IMG/VR virus record: IMGVR_UViG_3300037852_000123
Span: 1 to 32,395 of that record
Strand: one strand, 5' to 3'
Length of the DNA stretch: 32,395 nt
Origin: a virus
Position numbers and translations under genes: made by a program. The notes beneath the pieces were generated by a model, which searched no databases, was not told the origin of the DNA, and saw nothing but the letters and a program-made list of their open reading frames with translations. Position 1 is the stretch's first letter, and each line of letters starts with the position of its first letter. Positions 7,278 to 14,753 of this stretch are shown here, in pieces.

Positions 7278-9494
7278 TCAAGGCGTGAAATAGGCACAAC
7301 TGCTTCCGGCGCCGTACCCGCCAGCACCGAATCCGCTGAAGCCAACGTACCAATAATTGTAATTGTCCATATCGCCAGACATCGTGACGACCGTGGCCAA
7401 TCCGTTAGGCCCTGCAAAGGTGCCCATATTATTCCAAGTTGCGCAGTCGTCGTCCGAGCGCCAGAACCCGAACACGCCATTCACAAAACCGTTAACGAGG
7501 ATCGCTGGATATCCGCCTCCTCCGGGCTTTGGTTGTCCGAACCCGAATGAACTGACTTGCAATACGTTCGCAACCTGCGTCCATGTCACGCCGCTGTTGG
7601 TCGAGCGGTAAAAGTACGCGTCCGACGCAGGCGATGTCTGCGTGGTTCCATTAAACTGGTTAGGACCGGAGCAGTAAAACAGGTGTCCCGCATTACCGGG
7701 TACCGACTTTAACTGCGGTGCTAATACACTGGCATAGCTGCTATTACTTTCAATGTACCCAGAGTGCTGCTGCGTCCAACTCGCTCCGCCGTTCGTCGAG
7801 ACGTAGACACCATTGCCAGCGGAGAGCCCGCTCGCATACAGATAGAACGTATTGGCGGTGACTCTGTCCGCGCATATCTTGCGACAGGTGCCGTTAGGAG
7901 TAACGGTGAAGCCAGTCCAACTGCTGATTCCTGAAATCGAAATCTGGGTCCAGCTCGTGCCGCCGTTCGTCGTGTAAGACGGTGCATTATTCCCTGGCAC
8001 CATGACTAAGATATTGGACGGCGTGCTTGCCGCTATGCAGCCGCCGATACCGAGTCCAACTGGGAGCGACGAAAAGTTAGTCCACGTCGCGCCGTTGTTA
8101 TGAGAGTAACCGCTAACCCCAGCAGGACCGCTATAGTTGAAAACGATCCCGCAAGTGAACGTTGCATCGCTCGACGCGTAGTCGACCGCCCAGCCAGCGT
8201 TAATTCCCTGGTCCGTGACCGGCAGGTAATAGTTCGGGTACGTACCTGGTGTCAGGTAAAAGTACGGTCGATCCCAGCACGCGACCACCGGCCCTTGACC
8301 TGGTGGGACGACGATCTCATTCACAACGAGATTCTCAATCCCCACCGACATATCATTCCAGGTGAGCGCGGTGCTGCTAGTCGGGCTCGACGGCACGGTC
8401 ATCGACCACATGCCAACACCTGTTGAATAATACAACAAGCCGTTGGTCAACGGACTGAATACGGCATTCCCCGACGTTAGATAGAAATCCGTGCCAGATC
8501 CACCCGACGTACTCGTTGGGCCGAGCCAGGGTATGTCAGTCGAAACAAGAGATGTGTTGGTGTTTATTCCACTCCAGGTGGCTCCCCCGTTGGAGCTGAA
8601 ATTCATCTGACTGCCAGAATTATCGACGCAGACTATTTGGTTATTATTGAACGGATTTATGGCGACCGCCTGCACGCCATTGCCGCCGCCGGTAAGAAGG
8701 TTCGCCCATGTTCCACCGGAGGCGGTGTACTTCCAAACATCAGCACCGTTACCGGCGCACCAATAGTTTCCAGACGCATCGAGCGAAGCATTCTGCACCG
8801 TAGTCGGACCGCTCGACGTGAGTGCCCAACTTGTACCGCCATTCGTCGTAACGTAAACCCCGGTACCTTGGCGGCAAGCATAGATGACTTGAGTGACACC
8901 ACCGACCTGATTGCTCGCAGGTCCAAAGACGATTCCGCAAATGCCCGCTGTTGTACCCGCAGGGACACTCGAAACCAAGTTCCAAGTCGTACCGCCATCG
9001 ATTGTAACGTAAAGACCACCACCCTCTACCCCTGCGTAAACGATGTTTGGATTGTTCGGATCGACAGCCATTTTCTGGCCGATCTGAGCGTTACCGTCAC
9101 TGCCATCACAAGAATGAGTTCCCCATCCGGTAAGCTGCGTCCATGTGGCACCTTGATTGGTGCTCTTAAACATAACGTTCGCAAAATTCATGTAGAGAAC
9201 TTGAGTATTCGACGGCGCTATCGCGACCTCGTACACCCCGCCCAGACTGGCTTCGATATTTGCCGCGATCCAAGTCGAAGGCATGCTGGTCGGATTGACA
9301 ATCTGGTTCCAGCTCGAGGTGCCGTAGTTATAAAGATACGCCCCTGACGTATCCGTGCGCCCAATCATCGTGCCATCGGCAGCGACGATGAGACCGCGCA
9401 CGTAGCCGCCGCCGCCGATTGGAAGAGTCTGCCACCGGGCCAAGTTGGCAGCTTGATTAGCCACCATCGGCGCCGAATATTGGAGGAGGCCCAT
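7278..9494 (-). CDS. Asp-box/BNR beta-propeller protein, 738 aa, GH74/sialidase-like fold
   Basis: The sequence contains many Asp-box turns of the form S-x-N-x-G-x-T-W (KSTNQGATWTQL, SSNGGATWSG, TTNGGTSWAL, STNGGASWTQ, RSTNSGVTWTQ), one per propeller blade and spread over the whole length. The beginning (IGGGGYVRGLIV, then RTDTSGAYLYN) resembles the start of GH74 xyloglucanases and Vps10-type propellers. Such folds bind or cleave glycans, and in phages they can serve as receptor-binding or depolymerase proteins. I cannot identify catalytic acids with confidence. Start: ATG 9494 with a near-perfect GAGGAGGA site upstream. It is the first gene after a terminator, so it probably opens a transcription unit. 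Confidence 0.75.
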   Translation of the reverse strand: MGLLQYSAPMVANQAANLARWQTLPIGGGGYVRGLIVAADGTMIGRTDTSGAYLYNYGTSSWNQIVNPTSMPSTWIAANIEASLGGVYEVAIAPSNTQVLYMNFANVMFKSTNQGATWTQLTGWGTHSCDGSDGNAQIGQKMAVDPNNPNIVYAGVEGGGLYVTIDGGTTWNLVSSVPAGTTAGICGIVFGPASNQVGGVTQVIYACRQGTGVYVTTNGGTSWALTSSGPTTVQNASLDASGNYWCAGNGADVWKYTASGGTWANLLTGGGNGVQAVAINPFNNNQIVCVDNSGSQMNFSSNGGATWSGINTNTSLVSTDIPWLGPTSTSGGSGTDFYLTSGNAVFSPLTNGLLYYSTGVGMWSMTVPSSPTSSTALTWNDMSVGIENLVVNEIVVPPGQGPVVACWDRPYFYLTPGTYPNYYLPVTDQGINAGWAVDYASSDATFTCGIVFNYSGPAGVSGYSHNNGATWTNFSSLPVGLGIGGCIAASTPSNILVMVPGNNAPSYTTNGGTSWTQISISGISSWTGFTVTPNGTCRKICADRVTANTFYLYASGLSAGNGVYVSTNGGASWTQQHSGYIESNSSYASVLAPQLKSVPGNAGHLFYCSGPNQFNGTTQTSPASDAYFYRSTNSGVTWTQVANVLQVSSFGFGQPKPGGGGYPAILVNGFVNGVFGFWRSDDDCATWNNMGTFAGPNGLATVVTMSGDMDNYNYWYVGFSGFGAGGYGAGSSCAYFTP

Positions 9495-9513
9495 TTTTGT
9501 TCCTCCTCAAAAC

Positions 9514-9540
9514 GCAAAAACCCCGCTCGATGGCGGGGCT
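9514..9540 (-). terminator. Rho-independent terminator, leftward
   Basis: On the minus strand a stem CCCCGC / GCGGGG with a short loop is followed by TTTTTGCGTTTT. It lies between the end of the replication-side operon (9578) and the start of the propeller gene (9494), so it should stop leftward early transcription before the virion genes unless antiterminated. Confidence 0.85.
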
Positions 9541-9577
9541 TGGGGGTCTGTAAGACCAGACTTGCGCCGAAATATGC

Positions 9578-10060
9578 CTAGACTGCCGGCAGTTGTAAAG
9601 TCCTCCGCTCACGTTTTTGCTGTGTGCGCTCGCGCCAGGTCTTGATATCGGGCAGCAAAACCTGATGCAGAGCCCACTGCGCGCCCGTGAGTCTCTGGCT
9701 GTAAGCCGTTCTTTTTAATCCAATTTTGTACCATTTCGCTTCCTGCGCGAGCGACCAGTAGCGGCCCTGCCAAAGATTCTGGTACTCCAGCTGAATTATT
9801 TCTCGCAGCCGCTCCGCGAGAGTGGCGATCTTCCCGTCGACCAGGGTGAATTCATCGTCGCTCAAATTCAGGAAGTATCTGCCCTCATGAACCGAGATCA
9901 CGCCCAAGAGATTGCCCGCCGCGACTGGCGGCGATGGTCCGCGCTCGCCCCTGACCCAAAATGCGTGACCGACTAAAACGAGATCGACGTAGACAGTTTC
10001 CTCGCCGCGCTCTTCGATTCTTTCCAGATAGTCGTGCCGTATCGCCATCGAGTTGATCAC
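9578..10060 (-). CDS. Hypothetical protein, 160 aa
   Basis: No family is recognised. The protein is soluble and mixed in charge, with aromatic-rich stretches (QLEYQNLWQGRYWSLAQEAK) and a very basic tail (RERTQQKRERRTLQLPAV). The GTG at 10060 overlaps the previous stop as GTGA, and an ATG four codons later is the alternative start. It is the last gene of the leftward early operon, directly before the terminator at 9514-9540. Lambda-like phages often have an antiterminator or delayed-early regulator at this position. The basic tail would suit nucleic-acid binding, but there is no motif to prove it. Confidence 0.55.
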   Translation of the reverse strand: MINSMAIRHDYLERIEERGEETVYVDLVLVGHAFWVRGERGPSPPVAAGNLLGVISVHEGRYFLNLSDDEFTLVDGKIATLAERLREIIQLEYQNLWQGRYWSLAQEAKWYKIGLKRTAYSQRLTGAQWALHQVLLPDIKTWRERTQQKRERRTLQLPAV

Positions 10061-10332
10061 GAGAGCAAAATTTTCAGTGATCTTCGACGATCGATTTCGT
10101 AATCGAAAACCTTGGCGAACGAGCTCATTCTCACGAGATTGTCCAGTGCCGCTGCCTGCTGTTTGAGAAATCCGTCGACATGCTCCGGCACCTGGCGGCG
10201 AAAGTAGATCAGTTCCTCATCCGTCATGCTGCGGACCTCTTTGACATCGCCCGCGCTCGTGAGCAGTGAAAACGCCGGCGGTGCACCGGCCGGAAGATCG
10301 CTATCACTCAATGGCTCATTCGACTTATCCAT
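10057..10332 (-). CDS. Hypothetical protein, 91 aa
   Basis: The start at ATG 10332 is supported by a GGAGGG site upstream. The N-terminal 35 residues are acidic and Pro/Ala-rich. They are followed by MTDEELIYFRRQVPEHVDGF and a helical, basic C-terminus with FDYEIDRRRS. The MTD(V/E)EL pattern recurs in the protein encoded at 10616-10921 (MTDVELQRHIDG), so the two may be distant relatives made of a short helical hairpin. No function can be given. Confidence 0.6.
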   Translation of the reverse strand: MDKSNEPLSDSDLPAGAPPAFSLLTSAGDVKEVRSMTDEELIYFRRQVPEHVDGFLKQQAAALDNLVRMSSFAKVFDYEIDRRRSLKILLS

Positions 10333-10528
10333 GATCTTTGCCCTCCTTTTTCTTCCTAGATATTTCCTCGGCGAGTTCGAGCGCATAGGTCAGTGATGGA
10401 TCCCTGATCGCAGCGCCGCGATTGAATCGCCAGATGCGTGGAATGACGCGGCCCGGTATTTCGTACACTTGAGGCCTACAGCCAAAGATGACGCGCACCA
10501 GGTAGCCGCGGTTATCGAAACGAGACAT
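10325..10528 (-). CDS. Hypothetical basic protein, 67 aa
   Basis: This small protein has a beta-like N-terminal half (YLVRVIFGCRPQVYEIPGRV) and a Lys-rich end (SRKKKEGKDHG). It overlaps its downstream neighbour by 8 nt. There are no Cys pairs, signal peptide or membrane span. A function cannot be inferred beyond membership of the leftward early operon. Confidence 0.5.
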   Translation of the reverse strand: MSRFDNRGYLVRVIFGCRPQVYEIPGRVIPRIWRFNRGAAIRDPSLTYALELAEEISRKKKEGKDHG

Positions 10529-10628
10529 GGCTGATCGCGAGCAGCGTGACCAGTATCGCCGCGGTGCGCGCGATAATCAGTAAAACGCGGCGGATCCGCA
10601 GATAGCGCGGATTTTCTACGGGATACAT
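10512..10628 (-). CDS. Small single-span membrane protein, 38 aa
   Basis: Reading from ATG 10628 gives a 38-residue peptide with a basic N-terminus (MYPVENPRYLRIRR) and one hydrophobic helix (VLLIIARTAAILVTLLAI). It overlaps the stop of the gene upstream by 13 nt and contains the start of the gene downstream, so it exactly fills an otherwise empty gap in a tightly packed operon. The topology rule predicts the N-terminus in the cytoplasm. No function is assigned, and the Shine-Dalgarno is not clear. Confidence 0.45.
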   Translation of the reverse strand: MYPVENPRYLRIRRVLLIIARTAAILVTLLAISHVSFR

Positions 10629-10921
10629 ATCGAAACCTGCCGACGCTGCAGCTCGTAGCGGCACAGATTGTGCGCGATGTTGATATTGGACAGTGTCACC
10701 GCCGCCTGCGTGACCGCCTGCTGTGCGGCGATGAGGCCTTGTTGCGCCGTTGTGATCACTGCCATCGATCCGTCGATGTGACGCTGCAGCTCGACATCGG
10801 TCATCTCACGCAACGGCCGAAACTTGCCGGTTGACGGATCCGTCAAGCCGAATCGAGCTTCGGCCGGCGGCGGTGCATCAGTGCTGCCATTGATCGGCTT
10901 TTCCAATTTGTGTTCGCTCAT
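10616..10921 (-). CDS. Hypothetical helical protein, 101 aa
   Basis: After a Pro/Ala-rich, hydrophilic first third, the protein continues with MTDVELQRHIDG and a long Ala/Gln-rich segment (TTAQQGLIAAQQAVTQAAVT) with strong helical and coiled-coil character. It ends near YELQRRQVSICIP. Its ATG overlaps the rusA-like stop as ATGA. No enzyme motif is visible. It may be a small oligomeric accessory protein. Confidence 0.6.
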   Translation of the reverse strand: MSEHKLEKPINGSTDAPPPAEARFGLTDPSTGKFRPLREMTDVELQRHIDGSMAVITTAQQGLIAAQQAVTQAAVTLSNINIAHNLCRYELQRRQVSICIP

Positions 10922-11424
10922 TCTGCAATCCTGATTTCGATGACCGCGCCTGGCCCTTCGAGCGCCTCGATATCCTCACCGGGAAATACTTTCGCGAGCC
11001 GGTCGTAGCCGACCACGCGTGCGTCATCGGCCCACACCCCAGCTTCTGTCAATGCGTCCTCGGTCGAGCGCGCGAGCTTCGAGACATCGGGATATCGCAT
11101 CGGCCATGTGCGGCGGCGCTTCGGCGCGCTCTTCGGCTTTGGCATCGTGAAGATCATTCGCACGGTGAGTGGACAATCGAGCGGCGGCGAATCGAGTATC
11201 GCCATTTTTGCCGCGACCATCACCTTTCTGCGCCAGGGACGAACCTTCTTCGACGATTCCTGCATGTTCGCGTGCTCGCGGCCGTCTTTGCCGGTGATCA
11301 TCCCGACGAATTTTTTCGAGCCCTGGGGACCTGGTGTGCCATAGACCACGATGCGAAGCACTGAGGCGCCGCTCGCGAAGGATGCGACGTCTGGCATCGA
11401 CGAGCTGCGCTGAAGGGCATGCAC
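10918..11424 (-). CDS. rusA: RusA-family Holliday junction resolvase
   Basis: RusA enzymes are homodimers that cut four-way DNA junctions symmetrically in the presence of Mg2+. This 168-aa protein shows the family pattern: an opening strand with VYGTPGPQGSKKF, then SSKKVRPWRRKV, a basic loop before MRYPDVSKLARSTEDALTEA, and the catalytic acidic segment WADDARVVGY. The Asp residues in PDVSK and in DDA are the expected metal ligands. I take GTG 11424, which follows the previous stop after 1 nt. An internal ATG at 11397 is an alternative that still keeps the whole domain. It sits in the replication operon and should resolve replication or recombination intermediates before packaging. Confidence 0.88.
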   Translation of the reverse strand: MHALQRSSSMPDVASFASGASVLRIVVYGTPGPQGSKKFVGMITGKDGREHANMQESSKKVRPWRRKVMVAAKMAILDSPPLDCPLTVRMIFTMPKPKSAPKRRRTWPMRYPDVSKLARSTEDALTEAGVWADDARVVGYDRLAKVFPGEDIEALEGPGAVIEIRIAE

Positions 11425-11425
11425 G

Positions 11426-12097
11426 TCAATTCACCGTCGCGCCATCGCTCGGCTTGCGGCGGCCGCGCGGCTTCTTGTCGGTGCCATTGATCTTGCGCTC
11501 GCGCTCGTGCGCCTTCGCGCGTTCCTGCTCCGGCGTGCCGATCGCCGCGGCCGCGCGACTGTGGTCAAGGTCGAGGCCTTCCTGCCGCGCATCCTCATCG
11601 TCGTCTTCGTTATCATCGTCGTCGCCTGGATCGCCGATGACCAGCGCCGCACTCGCCGGCTGCGATAAGAATTCATCGAGGCGCGCGAGATCGCCGCTGA
11701 CATTGGACTTGAGGCATACGATTTTTAAGGAAAGCGCAGTATTACCGCCAGACGTGCGATCGAGTTTCAATCCCTTGAGTTTCGCGTCGCTGAACTCCAC
11801 CTCGTAGGGCTTCAGGCCGAACGATAATTTCACGTTCGATTCCTTGAACGTGCCTAAGACGCTGAGCGAGCCTAAGCGGTCGGCAAAGATGGGTTCATGC
11901 GGCTTGCCTTTGTTCTCGATGTACAGTGCATCCCAGGCGTGTTTGTCGCCGAGCAACTCATTGAGCAGCTCCTTGCCCAGCATGATGTTCTTGAGCGCGA
12001 TGACTTTCGCTGGGACGCGTTCGTCGGGGCCCATCCTCTGGGTGGGAGTATTTAAATATACTCCGAGCAAGCATCCTGTTTTTGCGATCTCTAGCAT
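11426..12097 (-). CDS. Hypothetical protein with acidic and basic tail, 223 aa
   Basis: The first 135 residues look like a compact alpha/beta domain. They are followed by an acidic run around residues 155-170 (DPGDDDDNEDDDED) and a basic end (ERKINGTDKKPRGRRKPSD). An acidic linker followed by a basic tail is common in phage single-strand-binding or annealing accessory proteins, and the position next to RusA fits a role in DNA metabolism. However, I see no OB-fold signature, so this is only a possibility. A GGAGAAACGAA site precedes the ATG at 12097. Confidence 0.5.
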   Translation of the reverse strand: MLEIAKTGCLLGVYLNTPTQRMGPDERVPAKVIALKNIMLGKELLNELLGDKHAWDALYIENKGKPHEPIFADRLGSLSVLGTFKESNVKLSFGLKPYEVEFSDAKLKGLKLDRTSGGNTALSLKIVCLKSNVSGDLARLDEFLSQPASAALVIGDPGDDDDNEDDDEDARQEGLDLDHSRAAAAIGTPEQERAKAHERERKINGTDKKPRGRRKPSDGATVN

Positions 12098-12471
12098 TTC
12101 GTTTCTCCATTTGCCGGTTTGGAAATTGTGACGGTCATGTCTCCAGCTTTATGAACAGCGAGCGTCGGTGTCTTCAGATCGCGACGGATCGAGGCCGCGA
12201 CCGCAGGATCAATCTTGTCAGCAAAATCCCGCGCGACCCGTCGCAGCATCAAGCGATTGATCGTGACGATTTTCTCCATGCTGTTCGCCTGCCGAATGCA
12301 GGTGTTCGCAACGAGTTGCATGTCGAGCGAGATTTTTTCCTGCGCATCCGCGATGCGATTGAGATGTTGAAAAACCTGGAACACGAGCTCGTGTAAATCG
12401 CTGAGTGAGGTTTTCTTGACCGTCATCACAGTCGGCGCCTTCGCCTTCTTCGGTGGCTTCCGTTTGCTCAT
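12091..12471 (-). CDS. Hypothetical protein, 126 aa
   Basis: The ATG at 12471 overlaps the stop of the gene upstream as ATGA. Longer in-frame readings are shadows of that gene. The N-terminus is very basic (MSKRKPPKKAKAPTVMTVKK). It is followed by a helical domain with LHELVFQVFQHLNRIADAQE and a distal SIRRDLKTPTLAVHKAGDM segment. The protein may bind nucleic acid through its N-terminal tail. The family is unknown. Confidence 0.55.
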   Translation of the reverse strand: MSKRKPPKKAKAPTVMTVKKTSLSDLHELVFQVFQHLNRIADAQEKISLDMQLVANTCIRQANSMEKIVTINRLMLRRVARDFADKIDPAVAASIRRDLKTPTLAVHKAGDMTVTISKPANGETKC

Positions 12472-12722
12472 GTGCGCTTTCCTTCCAGTGGTTCGCCATA
12501 GATGCGTTGGAACAACTGTGAATAATTTTCGACTTTGCCGGCCGTGTTGCGCCCGACGATCACGCAGTCCTTGCCGCCCTCGAGGATCGCCTTGCGGAAT
12601 CGTTCCTTGCGGATCGCAGGATCGGTGACGCCGATGAATACCAGGACGCCGTGATCCTTGAGCCGCCTGGCGAGATAGGACTCGGCGTCGAAGTGCGAGA
12701 ACTCGGCGGCGTGCTGGCTCAT
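12468..12722 (-). CDS. Hypothetical protein, 84 aa
   Basis: The sequence has a short alpha/beta character, with LARRLKDHGVLVFIGVTD and GGKDCVIVGRNTAGKVENYS as the most ordered parts. There is no recognised motif and no signal peptide. The start and stop both overlap neighbours by four bases, so it is embedded in a translationally coupled chain between the Tat-like protein gene and the 126-aa protein gene. Confidence 0.55.
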   Translation of the reverse strand: MSQHAAEFSHFDAESYLARRLKDHGVLVFIGVTDPAIRKERFRKAILEGGKDCVIVGRNTAGKVENYSQLFQRIYGEPLEGKRT

Positions 12723-13024
12723 GCGGATCTGCTGACCACACGCCAGAGACGGTTTCCACCACCGAACTGGATGATGTCACCGACTTCATAGGGGTTAGCT
12801 GAACGCCAGCTTATCGAAGTCACATCGCCGCCCGGAGCAATAAGATCAATCGCTACAAAGTTTGGATGGGCGCGTCGCAAGGCCTCCTGGTATGCGCGAG
12901 TTAAGGCCTCCTGCTCGGCAAACCACCATCCGCCCACCGGCGGCAGAAAAAACTTCCGCGTCGGCAAGAGCAGCGCGGATCCGGCCGCAGCTCCGAACAT
13001 AGCGAGGAGATCGCGGCGGTTCAC
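12719..13024 (-). CDS. Phage protein with Tat-like N-terminus, 101 aa
   Basis: The first residues (MNRRDLLAMFGAAAGSALLL) show a twin-arginine motif followed by a hydrophobic Ala/Leu helix, as in Tat-exported proteins. The following PTRKFFLPPVGGWW has no clear AxA cleavage site, so the segment could instead be a membrane anchor. The remainder contains a predicted beta-rich region ending VGDIIQFGGGNRLWRVVSRS. The position is odd: it is directly downstream of the replication protein gene, with an ATGA overlap. I recall proteins with this opening in other phage genomes, but the role is unknown. Confidence 0.6.
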   Translation of the reverse strand: MNRRDLLAMFGAAAGSALLLPTRKFFLPPVGGWWFAEQEALTRAYQEALRRAHPNFVAIDLIAPGGDVTSISWRSANPYEVGDIIQFGGGNRLWRVVSRSA

Positions 13025-13902
13025 GGCGCGACTCGCTTGATGACGCGGCCAACTCGTTCCGAGATGGGCAGCATAACCGGCTGGACCGCAGCGAGTTTAA
13101 TTGACGTCATGTAAGCCGCGGCCGTTTCGTGCGGATATGGTTCGCGGGAATAGCCGATGGATTTTGCTAAGGCCTTCGCTTCAGCCCAAGCCGCTACATC
13201 ATTGCTCGGCGCTGGATGATGGCCGTTCGGCTTCGGGGCGGCACGCTCGGTGCGACACCAATTACGCCAGGTCGCATCCCAATCCAGTTTCGTGCCTTTG
13301 ACCGCGGCGTTCCAATAGTCGCGGAATTTATCCAGGGTCGCGACCGGATCCAGCTGGTGCTTGATGGCGAAAGCCTTCCGGGCATCATTCAAAGCAAAGT
13401 CGTCGGGGATGCGCGTCCCGCGCCTCTGATTCTTATTCTGTTTCTTCTGTTTGGTCTGGTCTGGTTTAGCAGCGTTATCGGCGTTACCATCCGTTACACC
13501 GGCGTTACCCTTCAGGCCACGATTCTTTGCTTTGAATCTGGCCTGGCGCTCAGCATTGAGCTTTCTCTCTCGCGCCGAGGTTCCGTTATGGTTAACAAAA
13601 TCAGTCAGTTGTACGTGGTCAGGGTCCACGACCTTAAGCCAATCCCCTGGGAGACTTTGGCAGAAGTTCTCGATCCCGACGAGGTCGTTTATGTCGTCGA
13701 CCGAGCCACGCAAAAGATCGTTCTCGCTGATGTGTTCATCAGCGTGCAACCACAGCTGCGTGAGTGCGCCTAGCACTAGCGTTATGGTAACGGGCGGTAA
13801 CGACTTATCAGCGTTACCGGAGATACCTGCGATCTTGCGCACTACCTTTCTAAATCGTAGATCCGACAGCAGCGAGCGCTCGATCTTGATCCAGCCACTC
13901 AA
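13021..13902 (-). CDS. Phage replication protein, lambda O-like
   Basis: The N-terminal domain begins MSGWIKIERSLLSDLRF and continues with LVLGALTQLWLHADEHIS, then WLKVVDPDHVQLTDFVNHNG. This is the winged-helix pattern of phage origin-binding/helicase-loading proteins. A charged Lys/Gln linker (residues about 165-190) is followed by a DnaT/O-type C-terminal segment (FRDYWNAAVKG..., LDWDATWRNWCRTE). I place the start at TTG 13902 because it overlaps the previous stop as TTGA and gives the family-typical beginning. The in-frame reading further upstream is antisense to nothing useful and lacks a start signal. The gene probably recognises the iteron-like repeats inside itself, as lambda O does. 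Confidence 0.72.
   Translation of the reverse strand: MSGWIKIERSLLSDLRFRKVVRKIAGISGNADKSLPPVTITLVLGALTQLWLHADEHISENDLLRGSVDDINDLVGIENFCQSLPGDWLKVVDPDHVQLTDFVNHNGTSARERKLNAERQARFKAKNRGLKGNAGVTDGNADNAAKPDQTKQKKQNKNQRRGTRIPDDFALNDARKAFAIKHQLDPVATLDKFRDYWNAAVKGTKLDWDATWRNWCRTERAAPKPNGHHPAPSNDVAAWAEAKALAKSIGYSREPYPHETAAAYMTSIKLAAVQPVMLPISERVGRVIKRVAP
13420..13821. other. Candidate phage replication origin inside the O-like gene
   Basis: At 13472-13510 the + strand holds four GTTA-centred units spaced 9, 10 and 11 bases apart (GCGTTATCG, GCGTTACCA, CCGTTACAC, GCGTTACCC). A second group of four related elements in mixed orientation lies at 13779-13821. Next to the first group, at about 13420-13471, is a stretch that is A-rich on the minus strand and much less GC-rich than its surroundings. 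Iterons followed by an AT-rich segment inside the initiator gene is the design of the lambda origin. The repeats also encode a GNA(D/G) pattern, so protein-level constraint is a rival explanation. Confidence 0.35.
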
Positions 13903-14129
13903 GTCTGCGACTCCATCGGCGCCGCGACTTCTTCCGCGCCGTTGTACATTTTCAGCGCGACACAGCGGGAGCATTCTTTGGTGAGCGTGCGCTCAAGTGG
14001 GCTCTGATTCCCGCCGCTCCAGGTCGGCACGCCGCGGGCGTTGCGCGCGTATTCGCATCGGCACGGCATCGACTTCAGAGCGAGCGCGAGCCGTGCAGCG
14101 ATGCGACGCCAGTCAGCCACCAGAGCCAT
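13899..14129 (-). CDS. Hypothetical Cys-containing protein, 76 aa
   Basis: The protein starts MALVADWRRIAARLALALKS and holds two Cys pairs, CRCEY near residue 25 and CSRC near residue 55, so a zinc site is possible. The ATG at 14129 gives a family-like start, but its AAGG lies too close to the codon. A GTG at 14225 in the same frame is the alternative and would add 32 residues. It lies between the ribbon-helix-helix gene and the O-like gene, the place of cII in lambdoid phages, but it has no helix-turn-helix. Confidence 0.5.
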   Translation of the reverse strand: MALVADWRRIAARLALALKSMPCRCEYARNARGVPTWSGGNQSPLERTLTKECSRCVALKMYNGAEEVAAPMESQT

Positions 14130-14250
14130 CCTTGTAAAATCTATCGTCCGGTACCGCACAGACGCGCAGGCCTGGTCGGGATATAAACTCCGCCGCCGGA
14201 ACCCATGGTCGAAACGCGGGTGCACTTAACATAGTTTTGTCACGCACCCC

Positions 14251-14457
14251 TTATTCCCGGCCGATCCCTGATTTTCCCAGGCGCGGAACCTTTGCCGCTA
14301 TATGCTGGGCATCATGGACGCGCTTACGCACAATCCGTTCGATCTCACGCTCGATGAAGGCACCGATGTCGATATCGTCTGCCTCACAAATAGCGGTCAA
14401 GGCCTCATGAATTTCGGGATCTAACTTCGCCCTAATGTCCTTGCGTTCGAGCGACAT
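14251..14457 (-). CDS. Ribbon-helix-helix-like regulator, 68 aa
   Basis: The first 45 residues (MSLERKDIRAKLDPEIHEAL, then the acidic stretch ICEADDIDIGAFIEREIERI) follow the Arc/MetJ pattern of a short beta strand, helix A, a turn and helix B. The strand would be DIRAKLD. Such dimers bind DNA through paired strands. The remainder is a basic tail. It is the second gene after the Cro-like gene in the leftward operon, so it may be a delayed-early regulator. Initiation is weak, with no clear Shine-Dalgarno. Confidence 0.6.
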   Translation of the reverse strand: MSLERKDIRAKLDPEIHEALTAICEADDIDIGAFIEREIERIVRKRVHDAQHIAAKVPRLGKSGIGRE

Positions 14458-14492
14458 GGATTAAGTGAAAACCAAAGAATAAAAAAAAATGC

Positions 14493-14717
14493 TCATGCCG
14501 TGTTACGCAGAAACTGCCAGTCAACATCGGGGCGTAGATCCTCGCAGCGCACCTCCCCTTTCGTCTCCCGCTCGATCGATATCACGAGCTTCTCGCTTAA
14601 TTGCTGCCCGATGGAAATAGCCTTGCGAAGGTAGCCGACCGATGTCTCACAGCGATTCGCGAACGCGGTCTGCTTTTCGGACGGCAGACTATTCAAATAG
14701 ACCCGGAGCTTCTCCAT
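14493..14717 (-). CDS. Cro/YdaS-like helix-turn-helix regulator, 74 aa
   Basis: The protein begins MEKLRVYLNSLPSEKQTAFA and continues RCETSVGYLRKAISIGQQL, the helix-turn-helix of the YdaS/Cro group. It ends with the family-typical VRCEDLRPDVDWQFLR. In lambdoid phages such proteins occupy the cro position, opposite the repressor. I choose ATG 14717 because family members begin ME(K)LRxYLNSL and because codons upstream lie inside the promoter. The -10 element at 14726-14731 predicts transcription starting at about 14719, which leaves almost no leader. Three operators overlap or lie just upstream of its promoter, so it should be repressed by the product of 14804-15196 and probably by itself. Confidence 0.85.
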   Translation of the reverse strand: MEKLRVYLNSLPSEKQTAFANRCETSVGYLRKAISIGQQLSEKLVISIERETKGEVRCEDLRPDVDWQFLRNTA

Positions 14718-14725
14718 GGCGCGGA

Positions 14726-14753
14726 GCATTACCCAAAGGTAACGTTTCGTCAA
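14726..14753 (-). promoter_or_regulatory. Leftward early promoter (PR-like)
   Basis: On the minus strand TTGACG (14748-14753) is separated by 16 bp from TAATGC (14726-14731). The operator at 14729-14742 covers the -10 and spacer, and the one at 14753-14766 touches the -35. It should drive the cro-like/replication operon. The predicted start at about 14719 lies 2 nt before the ATG. Confidence 0.7.
14729..14742. promoter_or_regulatory. Operator copy 1, TTACC-N4-GGTAA
   Basis: This is the perfect inverted repeat TTACCCAAAGGTAA. It overlaps the -10 of the leftward promoter. Confidence 0.8.
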
